The notes below the pieces were generated by a model that saw only the letters and a list, made by a program, of their open reading frames with translations, did not search any database and had not been told where the DNA came from. Of a stretch of 43,775 nucleotides of DNA, positions 33,620-41,941 are shown one piece after another. Position 1 is the first letter of the stretch, and every line of letters starts with the position of its first letter. Made by a program: the position numbers and the translations under genes. Source of the stretch: Chlamydiota bacterium (lineage in GTDB: Bacteria > Chlamydiota > Chlamydiia > Chlamydiales > Parachlamydiaceae); NCBI GenBank assembly GCA_013286645.1, contig JABDFJ010000016.1:1-43775 (forward strand), written 5' to 3'.

Positions 33620-34201
33620 TTATACAGTTTTGCCTATGGAATTTGGGCCTTCGAACGGATAATTGGCATAGCGAATTCCATGAAAGGTGCCTACGGTTGC
33701 ATCACGTATATCATAGATATGTTCGCCATCGACATAAACTCTTGCTGTACCAATGGCTACAGCAGTTTTTGTGGACGGCAGGCATTGGTAGCGGCGAATG
33801 TCAACTTCGTAGCGCACGACTTTGTTGTGTGGGCGAATTTGGCCGGAGAAACGCACTTCTTTGCATCCTAGAGCTCTGCCTGTTCCTAATGCCCCAGAAG
33901 CTACACAATATAAGCCAAGAAGTTGCCATATAGCATCCAAGCCCAGACAGCCGGGTTGCACGGGATCGCCAACGAAGTGGCAGTGGAAGAACCAGGCGTC
34001 GAGTTTTACATCTTGTTCGGCAATAATGCGCCGAGATTGGGGATCTCTAGAGATTTCTAGCACGCGATCCACCATGAGCATAGGCGGCATTGGAAGTCGC
34101 AAGGCAGTGTCTGGAAAGTCTTCTTGGAGCGTTCCATAGCTAAGCCCAATCAATTCGGCTTGTGTGTATGATGTTTTTTGGATGAAGTCTTGATATTTCA
34201 T
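33620..34201 (-). CDS. fabA: FabA-type 3-hydroxydecanoyl-ACP dehydratase/isomerase
   Basis: A true FabA by pattern: CHFVGDPVQPGCLGLDAIWQ (74-93), with His75 and Asp89 in place of FabZ's His and Glu, and MPPMLMVDRVLEI matching the E. coli N-terminus. FabA dehydrates and can shift the double bond, opening an anaerobic route to unsaturated chains. The start at 34201 overlaps the KAS III stop (ATGA) and gives 193 residues; a longer frame from 34237 is not needed. Next to it is a separate FabZ. Confidence 0.93.
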   Translation of the reverse strand: MKYQDFIQKTSYTQAELIGLSYGTLQEDFPDTALRLPMPPMLMVDRVLEISRDPQSRRIIAEQDVKLDAWFFHCHFVGDPVQPGCLGLDAIWQLLGLYCVASGALGTGRALGCKEVRFSGQIRPHNKVVRYEVDIRRYQCLPSTKTAVAIGTARVYVDGEHIYDIRDATVGTFHGIRYANYPFEGPNSIGKTV

Positions 34202-35187
34202 ACAGTATCTCCAAAACGTAAGATAACGCCACCCCAACTCAATCCAGAGCCAACAGTCACTAGGGCTACATAATCTTGATTTTTAAAATTATCCCAGTGT
34301 TCGGCTAACACTGTCGGCCCGCCACAACCTCCGCAATTGCCATATTTATTGACATTATATAAATGGTTTTCGCTGGCAATGTGGATGCGTTCACACGAGC
34401 TTTCAAGCATTCTGAGATTCGCTTGGTGGCCGATAAAATATGAAACCGTGGGTATTTGGCATTGAGCTATTAATTTCTCGTAGGTGCTTACAGTCTGGGT
34501 GATGGCAAAGCGCTGAACGGCGCTACCTTGTTGCGAGAAATGGCCATGCGCAGGGATGACAACCTTGTCAAAGTTCATTGGATCAGAATCAAAGGAAGAT
34601 GCAATGATCTGTGCTTTACCGGGGTGTTTCGCTGACAGCACGAAAGCGGCCGCGCCATCGCCGAAGAGTACAGAAGAATTGCGATCGTTGAAGTCTAACG
34701 TCATGGTATAGGTTTCGGCTTGAACGACGAGGATATAGTCTGGCAATTGCTTTGGATCCATGCCATTTAAGAAATGCAATTGTGCTGCAGATGTGGAACA
34801 GGCGGAATTAAGGTCGAAAGCTGGAACTCGTATTCCTAGTTGTGCAGCTATTAAACAAGCATGTGCAGGGATTTGCATTTGCGGGACAGAGATGCCAGCG
34901 ATGAGCAGTCCTATATCAGAAGCTTGAATACCAGCTTTGGATAGCGCCATGCCTGCTGCCTGGGCTCCTAGATTGGATGCTGTGGTTTGGGCTACTTCAT
35001 AGGCAGCTCGTGGATCGCTGTTACGTGTCTGGCGTATATAATCTAGGGGCAGCACAGAATGGCGGGTTTTTATGCCCACACGCTCCATGATCCACTCATC
35101 AGAAGTTCCAATATCGAGCGATTCTAAAAAAGCATTGTCGATGATTGTCTGAGGGTGTGCTTGTCCGACGCCTAAAATTGATAACAT
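34198..35187 (-). CDS. Beta-ketoacyl-ACP synthase III (FabH-like)
   Basis: Starts chains by condensing an acyl-CoA primer with malonyl-ACP. Triad: Cys130 in LNSACSTSAA, His254 in FIGHQANLRML, Asn284 in KYGNCGGCGGP. The last motif is unusual, as FabH has GNTSAAS. Start chosen at 35187 (MLSILGVGQA), with AGAGGAA upstream and an 8-nt gap from the reductase stop; a frame from 35253 would overlap that gene. At 329 residues it is normal. The changed Asn loop and primer channel suggest a non-acetyl primer (inference). Confidence 0.93.
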   Translation of the reverse strand: MLSILGVGQAHPQTIIDNAFLESLDIGTSDEWIMERVGIKTRHSVLPLDYIRQTRNSDPRAAYEVAQTTASNLGAQAAGMALSKAGIQASDIGLLIAGISVPQMQIPAHACLIAAQLGIRVPAFDLNSACSTSAAQLHFLNGMDPKQLPDYILVVQAETYTMTLDFNDRNSSVLFGDGAAAFVLSAKHPGKAQIIASSFDSDPMNFDKVVIPAHGHFSQQGSAVQRFAITQTVSTYEKLIAQCQIPTVSYFIGHQANLRMLESSCERIHIASENHLYNVNKYGNCGGCGGPTVLAEHWDNFKNQDYVALVTVGSGLSWGGVILRFGDTV

Positions 35188-35195
35188 GTGTTCCT

Positions 35196-36131
35196 CTAAG
35201 CCGAAGCTACGTGTTCGCCACCATCGACTCGCAGAATTGAACCATTGACCCATGCAGCTTCATCGGTGCACATGAGGCAGATGAAATCAGCCACGTCTTC
35301 TGGTTTTGTCAGGCGAGAAAAAGGATTGCGCATACGTGCTGCAGCTTTCATTTTTTGGCTTCCAGGGATGGCACGCAAAGCTGGTGTATCGGTGACACCG
35401 GCTTGTACAGCATTAGCGCGGATGCCATGGGGTCCGAATTCGACGGCAATGGAACGCACGACGGATTCTAAAGCAACTTTAGCGGCCGATACAGCTGCGT
35501 ATCCACGCCAAGCGACTTCATTGCCTTCACTTGTCATAGCTAAAATGCGTGCGTCATTAGCAAATAAGTTGTGTTTGAAGAGCGATTCTGTCCAAGATAA
35601 TAAACTAGTCCCCATGCTGTAAATTGTACGTGACATATCTTCATCTTCGATGAAGTTTTGGCCGTAGTCAGAGGCAATGAAAGGGGAAATTTCGTCCATG
35701 TCATCTTCAGCCATTGCTGCGATAGCGTTTTCGATGGCATTTTTTTCGACGCCGAGTGCTGCTGATAGTTTGGCGATGGCGCGCTCGCGTGATGTGTTGG
35801 CTTTTACAGGGGCAATAGGTTTTAAATTGCCAAAAGCGATACTATGGAAAAGAAGTCTGATGCGCCCTTTTGGCAAAATCTTCTGAAGTTCTGTTAATAC
35901 GGTATCTCGTCCTTCCTGTGATAATGCATCAAGATTGAAGGACAGGAAGCCGGGGGCTTGCTTTTTTATTTCAGCAAATTCAGCTTCAATGCGATCCATG
36001 GCTCCGCGTCTGTCTCGATGCACGATGCAAACGCTCATGCCATGCTTGCTAAGTTTTTTTGCTGTGGCTAGACCGAATCCGCTTGAGCCACCTAAGATCA
36101 GGGCCCATTGATTTTTGTCAAATTGATGCAT
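35196..36131 (-). CDS. SDR-type enoyl-ACP reductase (FabI/FabL-like)
   Basis: Probably the last reduction step of the cycle. It has GGSSGFGLA (14-22) for cofactor and Y-x6-K as YAAVSAAK (211-218), the spacing of enoyl reductases rather than the Y-x3-K of ketoreductases. The C-terminal half (SIAVEFGPHGIRANAVQAG, VNGSILRVDGGEH) is closer to FabL. It is 311 residues, longer than usual because of an acidic insert at about 110-175. First gene of the operon, with GGAA 8 nt upstream of the ATG and a 16-bp palindrome overlapping the leader. Confidence 0.88.
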   Translation of the reverse strand: MHQFDKNQWALILGGSSGFGLATAKKLSKHGMSVCIVHRDRRGAMDRIEAEFAEIKKQAPGFLSFNLDALSQEGRDTVLTELQKILPKGRIRLLFHSIAFGNLKPIAPVKANTSRERAIAKLSAALGVEKNAIENAIAAMAEDDMDEISPFIASDYGQNFIEDEDMSRTIYSMGTSLLSWTESLFKHNLFANDARILAMTSEGNEVAWRGYAAVSAAKVALESVVRSIAVEFGPHGIRANAVQAGVTDTPALRAIPGSQKMKAAARMRNPFSRLTKPEDVADFICLMCTDEAAWVNGSILRVDGGEHVASA

Positions 36132-36141
36132 ATCGTATTTC

Positions 36142-36157
36142 CAACTTTTTAAAGTTG
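36142..36157. promoter_or_regulatory. 16-bp palindrome upstream of the acyl-chain operon
   Basis: CAACTTTTTAAAGTTG (arms CAACTTT / AAAGTTG) lies 10 to 26 nt before the first ATG of the operon. Such a site between promoter and start is a plausible repressor operator. Two TTGATAG copies follow at about 36189 and 36204. No regulator gene is adjacent. Confidence 0.4.
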
Positions 36158-36277
36158 TTTTATAAAAGATTTATAGTAACTATTCTTGATAGTTTCTCTT
36201 TTGATAGCTTAAAAGTCAACGGTTTTCATTGTGGCGGGCTAATGGACGAAAAGAGGTAATTGCATAAATCATAAACA

Positions 36278-36398
36278 GTTTGAAACACAGAGACACAGAG
36301 AACACGGAGAGGCTGGAAAAAAATGTTCTTAGGCATATACCACAATCCATCTCCAATTTTTATCTTTCTCCGTGTTCTCTGTGTCTCTGTGTTTCAAA
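36278..36398. repeat. Inverted repeat with 33-bp ACAGAGA-type arms
   Basis: Left arm 36278-36310 (GTTTGAAACACAGAGACACA, then GAGAACACGGAGA) and right arm 36367-36398 (its complement, ending GTGTTTCAAA) face each other over 56 bp. The 413-bp gap 36132-36544 also holds the operon leader and, at about 36420-36450, three CGTTAAAT-like copies. It lies between divergent genes. Confidence 0.9.
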
Positions 36399-36544
36399 TT
36401 TTTTATCCTCAATAGTTTATCGTTAAATCGTTAAATCGTTTTCATCGTTAATTTTACTGATTGCTTTTATGCCTTGGGTCAGTTATTTTTTGTCAGTATA
36501 GTATACCTCTAATCCTCAATACTCCCTTCTTCAGGAACTGATGA

Positions 36545-37204
36545 ATGATGCGGAAACGCACGATTATCTTCATTTCAGCTATTTTTTTGCTGGCGCTTAG
36601 CTCTTATATAGCGCGAGATGCGTTGACCTCTGCTTGCTTTCAGTGGTATTTAAAAGGATATTGTCGGGCATGTCTTGGGGGAGAGCTTGCTTACGATCGA
36701 ATCCAGCATACAGATGGGGGCTGGGTTTTGGATCATCCCAAACTCGTTACTCATATCGGGGTGAGTGACGGAGGATTTAATTTTAGTGCTGAAAAAGCCG
36801 TCATCGATATGCACGTGGCATGGATGGCGCGCACTTTCAATTTGGCAATTTCTCTGGACGATCCACATATTGAAATCGGTCCCCAAGCTAAAGAATTAAA
36901 GCGTATCTTTTTACAATCGTGTGATGATTTCCGTTTTTTCAACCTTCACTTCGGTTTTAACATCGCTAAAGGAAGTGGCATCTTGCACCAGCTTGGTGAC
37001 GATAAGCAAGCCACTACTTTCAACTATCGACTCGTTCTGGACAATCAAGGCATAAGCAAAGGTGGGGCTGCGCTTTGGTTGTCTAATGGGTCAGAGCTTG
37101 ATCCTCATTTTGAGCTATTGCTTAAGGAATCTCCATCCCAAGAAACGCAGATGCAAATGACTTTTCGCGCTTTCGAGGGGGGGGGCTTGGATTGGAGCTA
37201 TTAA
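36545..37204 (+). CDS. AsmA/TamB-like envelope protein, N-terminal part (frameshifted)
   Basis: MMRKR followed by one membrane segment (TIIFISAIFLLALSSYI), then beta-rich sequence. AGGA precedes the first ATG. The frame ends at a TAA just after a run of nine G (37177-37185). If one G were absent, the sequence would continue as FEGGAWIGAIKDIFPHLPKG straight into the next 1541-residue frame. The two parts are therefore one gene of about 1766 residues, broken by a one-base insertion that may be real, phase-variable or a sequencing error. A signal-anchored, long beta-rich protein fits the AsmA/TamB/YhdP type of envelope lipid-transport proteins. Confidence 0.85.
   Translation: MMRKRTIIFISAIFLLALSSYIARDALTSACFQWYLKGYCRACLGGELAYDRIQHTDGGWVLDHPKLVTHIGVSDGGFNFSAEKAVIDMHVAWMARTFNLAISLDDPHIEIGPQAKELKRIFLQSCDDFRFFNLHFGFNIAKGSGILHQLGDDKQATTFNYRLVLDNQGISKGGAALWLSNGSELDPHFELLLKESPSQETQMQMTFRAFEGGGLDWSY
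37177..37185 (+). repeat. Run of nine G at the frameshift
   Basis: GAGGGGGGGGGCTTGG. With eight G the two frames join; with nine they do not. Runs this long slip readily during replication and are also error-prone in sequencing. Confidence 0.9.
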
Positions 37205-37220
37205 AGATATCTTTCCTCAT

Positions 37221-40200
37221 TTGCCAAAAGGCGAATTTGCTAACGGGACCTTAGACGGGAGTGTGCTCATCACGCAATCTGTGGGTAAGTCTCCATATGC
37301 AGAAGGTCATTTGAGTTTGCGTGACGCTACCATTGTATTATCTAATGCCGAATGCACTGTTAACCTACCTGAAGTCACTTTGGATCTCTTCCCCCAACAA
37401 GTGAATCAAAAAATACAATCGTCTGGTTTGCTAGAAATCACCAAAGAAGGTTCTTTAGTTGTCACAAAACTAGGTCAGCCTTACTGGTCCTTAGATACAT
37501 TAAAAGGCTCAGTATCATTCAAAGGGAGTGAAAGAACAATATTTAAGCTCAATGCCATCTGCACATCCCCAGCCCAAAAGCGCGATTTAAATATCACAGG
37601 AGAAGCTAGGTTTGCTAAACCAGGGCAAGAACGCATTTCAGTGGCGATAAATCTGCAAGGCAGTGAGAGGAATAACGATGTCATTGTCAATTTTTCGGCG
37701 CGGGAGCTTGGTGAAGAGTGGCGCTTTGGCGAGCTTGAACTTTCAGGCTTTGGTTGCGATGAATTTGCCTTTGTACAACATCTAATAGGCAATACATATC
37801 CTGCAGTCAAAAACATGCAAGCGTTTTCTGGTGCCGTCGATTTGGATATGCTCGTATATTTACGAGGATTGAATATTTCAGAAATTAACATAGAACATCT
37901 AGCTGCGCGCCACTTTGAATTTGGCTTCGATTCTTGGGGACTAGTGGCCAAAGGGGAAGATGTTTCTGGACGACTTTCTTTCGATCTTTCCACTCCTACT
38001 CCTTTAGAGACCTTAAATGCTGATTTGAATATCAACCAGGGGAGGCTGAGTTTAGCAGGCTTGGATCGAACAGGATTCGACTTTGGTGAGGTATTCACCG
38101 ATTTAAAAATACGACAAGGCATTGTCCATAAATCTGTATTAAAAGGTGAAGTTGCCGGGTTTAAAGGGGAAATTGAAATCGATGGGACACCAGAGAACCC
38201 TGTTGTGGCTTTCAACTTTGGTGGACAAGCGAAAGATTTCACTAAAGCATTGCCTGAATTTATTGGTAGGGAGATTGATCAAAATTTAGGCAATGACCAC
38301 ATCAAGCTTTTGGCGACAGCCACAAAATGCCAAAACAGTGTTCTTTTCAATGGTAAGTTGTTAATCGAAGATTTTGATCGGACCGATGATGAAATTGCCT
38401 TTCGTTTTGCCTTGGAGAAAACAGCAGAAAGAGGGCAATGGCGTCAGTTGATCCCCGAGCCGTTACTCGAAGAGTATTGCACGGAATCTAATCTGAAAGC
38501 AATGCAGGCATTTGTGCCAGGACTTTCATCTCATGGTGACCTATCGCAAGATACACCCTTAGAACATGCTTTTAATTTCGCAGGCTTTGCCTTAAAAGAA
38601 GGTTGGTTTGAAGGCTTTCATCTGCGCTTTGAAAAGTATTTGTCACCGTTTCTTTTTGAAAATAATGAACTACAGTTGTCGGGTTTAGGAGATATTAAAG
38701 GGACCTTCGATCAGCATGCTGTTGCTATTCAATATGAAGTGCACGAGATGGTACTAAAAAATGATTTCTTAGAGGCTAGTATAAATAGCTATCCTAAAGA
38801 AGAACATCAAAAGCAGCAGTGGTCAGGTAGTTATCATTTTGATTTCGATCGAATGGCTGGGAAGGGCAAACTACCGATATGCGGAGGGGCATATTTAGAA
38901 AAAAACAGCGGCTTGCTCTTTACTGATATCAATGCTGAAGCGCTGTTTGATGATAATAAAATTCATTTCAACTCTTTAGAGGCCTTTTGCAATGGAATTT
39001 ATTTTGCAGGGGCTATTGATGTGGATTGGGGAGTCGCTGGCGATGGTTGTTTCGATGTAGATATTCATGCCCAGCAAATGCATGGGATGATTTCTCAAAT
39101 CCAACATTTCTTTTCGTATGTGAATACACCTTTGTTAGCCAATTTACCCATGGAAGGCACTGTCGATTTTCACCATCAAGGGGGAAATTTCCAGTTTTCT
39201 TTTCAGCCCGGAACGTATGAGTTGAAGGCATATGCTGAAGGGGTAATCAGTGACGCTAGAGTGACGTATCAAATGGCTGATGTGATCCTGCAAGAAGTGG
39301 GAATGAACTTCGAATACGATTATCAAGCTAACACGTTGAACTTTTCTGAAATTCAAGGCACCCTTCTTGCTGGCCCGCCAAAACATATGGAAGAGTATAG
39401 TGTCTCTGGGGATTGGCTCAAGTTTACCGATTATGCAAAGAATGAAACCGAATTTGATCTATGGGTGGGCGATAAAAAACGTGACATCATCCGTATAGCA
39501 GGCAAAACGCGTTTGCTGCACGATGCTAGTGGAAATGGGCTGATCGACTTCGAATTTGATCCCAAGCTTTCCCATTTTGGGGATGTCTATCCTTCTGCAT
39601 TTAAGCTATTGCTTAAAGATTGGACACAAGTTGAAGATTTCCATCTGGAATTCGATTTTCATTTGAAAACCGTGCTTGCTGATCTTCAACGCTTTAGTCG
39701 ATCTGGTTTGTTGTTTCTTTCTCGCAGCCTGAATAAAGAGTTGAATGCCATCAAACAGGCTGAAGGACATTTTAAAGCCATTTTTGGTTATGAAGGCAAC
39801 CGATCCATATTTACCTATGATATCAAAGGCGCAGATGTTGTCGTAGCTGATCATCAATTTAACAACTTCGTACTTACTGGTAACAAGAAAGGGAGCATCT
39901 GGACCATCGATCAGCTACAGTTTGATGACATATCTTTGGCGGTAGATCTTTTTAGAGATGAACACTTGTGGAATGTGAATTTCTTAGGGGCACGCTTAGG
40001 GAAGTCTCTATTGCTCGGATTAGAGGGGGACTTTAATTCAGAAACAGCTTTATTAGATGCTAAAGTTAATCTATTAGAAATGGATATTGCTGCTCTTAAC
40101 GAGTGGACAGCTCTACGCTCGATCATTGAAGGCTTTGGTCTTGCAGGCAAATTGCAGGCTACTGGTAAGGTGCATGTGGCCTTTGACAAATCTTTACCAA

Positions 40201-41846
40201 GAGGAATGCACATCGCATTAGACGTTCAGGGGGCTTTGCGAAATGGTAAACTCAGAGGATTAGATCTTCACGATGTTGATGATATGTCCATTAGCTACAT
40301 CTCAGATCGGGGTCTTGTCATCAATGACATTAAAACCTCTCTTAAATCTGCTAGAGATGGCACTTTACAAGCCGATCTTTCATTGCAGAAGCTCAAGTGT
40401 GATTTCATTAATCGAGAGTTGTTTTTCGATGGTTTGGCTTTCAAAATGCCTGTCGCAAATCTTCCTTGGTTAGCAGAAAATTTACAACAAAGCTTTCCCT
40501 TAGCCATCTCGGTACCTGTCGCTGAGATGATCACCACAGCGAAAAAGCAGGGCGAAATTGCTGGTAAGTTGAACTTAGCGATTTCAGAGCCCCATTGTGC
40601 TTTGCAACTGACATTGCAGGATGATATCTACCAATTACAAGGGCATCAATTACCGCTGCAGGGGTTTGTGCTTGATTTGGATCCCTTTAATCTAAAGATA
40701 AACACGAAATGCGTGCATCAAAAACAGCTGATGGGAGTAGAGTTACGTTCATTTTCTCCCCACTATGATGCTGGCGAGTTGGTGGTCGTTGATTTGCAAA
40801 AGAAAGCCTCTGCGACCACAGATCATACACCTTTGATTATGCACTGGGAGATAGACCCCTACAATGGTTTCTTTGTAAAGAAAATTGAAGGAGTTTTACA
40901 TGGCCTTACTTTCAATTTGATACGCGACACGAATCGTTCGCTGGCTGTCGATAATTTATTCTTAGTTGGACGTGTTGACGTCGACTTGAATAAGGCGCAT
41001 ACTTTCGTAGACGATGCTGTTGCAGCAAAAATCAATAGCTGGGAATTAGGGAAGGGCTATGCTCTGCAAGGAGAGTGGATTTGCAGCAAAAAGCCTTCAG
41101 ATTCCTTTTTAGAAAGCCTTGCGTTTACTGGCGAACTTTTGGGTTCCGATTTCGAAATGTTAGGGTATCATTTTGCGCGCATGACAGCGCAATTGACGCA
41201 TGCTTCTGATACAGCGACAATCAAGAATTTATTGATTTCAGATCCGTGTGGGGTGATGCAAGTGGATCAGCTTGTCTGCAATAAAGGGCAAGATGGAAAT
41301 TGGGCGACAGCCAGTCCTATGGTGATGGTTAGAGAGTTTCGCCCTCACCTATTACAGCCCGTTAAAGTGATCGTGCCTCGCGAGAACTCAGCTTTAGTGA
41401 TCAATAGCATCGAGATCCAAGATTTTAAGGGTATTTTAGGCGAAAGAGAGAGTTTCCGCGGTAATGGACTATTGACCTTTTCAAATCCGCCTAAAAAGAA
41501 CTTACACCATCCTATCTTTGCGATTCCGGCTGACATATTGACGCGGATTGGCTTAGACCTTGATGTGTTGACACCAGTTAAAGGAACGCTTGAATATGAG
41601 ATTCAACAGGGAAAAGTAGCTTTTACGCAATTCAAAGATGTCTACAGCAAAAAAAGAGCCTCTAAGTTCTATCTGGCAGATAATAACTATCCCTCATATG
41701 TCGATTTTGACGGCAATTTGCACTTGCAGGTGAGGATGAAGCAGTATAATTTGATCTTCAAGCTAGCAGAATTAGTCACGGTGACCGTACAAGGGACTCT
41801 AAAAAAGCCAACTTATAGTCTGCAAAAGCAAAACCGCGAAGAATAG
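37221..41846 (+). CDS. AsmA/TamB-like envelope protein, C-terminal part
   Basis: 1541 residues of short alternating strands with recurring Gly-x-hydrophobic patterns (for example DGSVLITQSVGKSPYAEGHL and GKSLLLGLEGDF), as in AsmA/TamB/YhdP proteins that form long lipid-conducting grooves across the periplasm. The final 60 residues (YNLIFKLAELVTVTVQGTLK) resemble the strand-rich end of the AsmA family. It lacks its own membrane anchor and ribosome-binding site; the ATG at 37221 is probably not a start but an internal Met of the fused protein. Family assignment is by overall pattern. Confidence 0.85.
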   Translation: MPKGEFANGTLDGSVLITQSVGKSPYAEGHLSLRDATIVLSNAECTVNLPEVTLDLFPQQVNQKIQSSGLLEITKEGSLVVTKLGQPYWSLDTLKGSVSFKGSERTIFKLNAICTSPAQKRDLNITGEARFAKPGQERISVAINLQGSERNNDVIVNFSARELGEEWRFGELELSGFGCDEFAFVQHLIGNTYPAVKNMQAFSGAVDLDMLVYLRGLNISEINIEHLAARHFEFGFDSWGLVAKGEDVSGRLSFDLSTPTPLETLNADLNINQGRLSLAGLDRTGFDFGEVFTDLKIRQGIVHKSVLKGEVAGFKGEIEIDGTPENPVVAFNFGGQAKDFTKALPEFIGREIDQNLGNDHIKLLATATKCQNSVLFNGKLLIEDFDRTDDEIAFRFALEKTAERGQWRQLIPEPLLEEYCTESNLKAMQAFVPGLSSHGDLSQDTPLEHAFNFAGFALKEGWFEGFHLRFEKYLSPFLFENNELQLSGLGDIKGTFDQHAVAIQYEVHEMVLKNDFLEASINSYPKEEHQKQQWSGSYHFDFDRMAGKGKLPICGGAYLEKNSGLLFTDINAEALFDDNKIHFNSLEAFCNGIYFAGAIDVDWGVAGDGCFDVDIHAQQMHGMISQIQHFFSYVNTPLLANLPMEGTVDFHHQGGNFQFSFQPGTYELKAYAEGVISDARVTYQMADVILQEVGMNFEYDYQANTLNFSEIQGTLLAGPPKHMEEYSVSGDWLKFTDYAKNETEFDLWVGDKKRDIIRIAGKTRLLHDASGNGLIDFEFDPKLSHFGDVYPSAFKLLLKDWTQVEDFHLEFDFHLKTVLADLQRFSRSGLLFLSRSLNKELNAIKQAEGHFKAIFGYEGNRSIFTYDIKGADVVVADHQFNNFVLTGNKKGSIWTIDQLQFDDISLAVDLFRDEHLWNVNFLGARLGKSLLLGLEGDFNSETALLDAKVNLLEMDIAALNEWTALRSIIEGFGLAGKLQATGKVHVAFDKSLPRGMHIALDVQGALRNGKLRGLDLHDVDDMSISYISDRGLVINDIKTSLKSARDGTLQADLSLQKLKCDFINRELFFDGLAFKMPVANLPWLAENLQQSFPLAISVPVAEMITTAKKQGEIAGKLNLAISEPHCALQLTLQDDIYQLQGHQLPLQGFVLDLDPFNLKINTKCVHQKQLMGVELRSFSPHYDAGELVVVDLQKKASATTDHTPLIMHWEIDPYNGFFVKKIEGVLHGLTFNLIRDTNRSLAVDNLFLVGRVDVDLNKAHTFVDDAVAAKINSWELGKGYALQGEWICSKKPSDSFLESLAFTGELLGSDFEMLGYHFARMTAQLTHASDTATIKNLLISDPCGVMQVDQLVCNKGQDGNWATASPMVMVREFRPHLLQPVKVIVPRENSALVINSIEIQDFKGILGERESFRGNGLLTFSNPPKKNLHHPIFAIPADILTRIGLDLDVLTPVKGTLEYEIQQGKVAFTQFKDVYSKKRASKFYLADNNYPSYVDFDGNLHLQVRMKQYNLIFKLAELVTVTVQGTLKKPTYSLQKQNREE

Positions 41847-41870
41847 GGTGCACCTATATATCAGTAAAAG

Positions 41871-41899
41871 TTGACGTTTTCAAGTAAATAATTTAAAAC
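41871..41899 (+). promoter_or_regulatory. Possible sigma-70-type promoter before comF
   Basis: TTGACG (41871-41876) and TAAAAC (41894-41899) are separated by 17 bp. The -35 is close to consensus, the -10 matches four of six. It lies 43 bp before the GTG start. Confidence 0.3.
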
Positions 41900-41941
41900 A
41901 AGCTTTGAATAATTTCTCAGTAACAATGGGTAAAACATCGC

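Noticed and set aside
35188-35253. Extended start for the KAS III gene
   Set aside because: The extra 22 residues are Trp/Arg-rich and overlap the reductase gene; the ATG at 35187 has a good ribosome-binding site.
37481-38242. 253-residue - strand frame
   Set aside because: Antisense to the AsmA/TamB-like gene, Ser/Pro/Lys-rich shadow without start signals.
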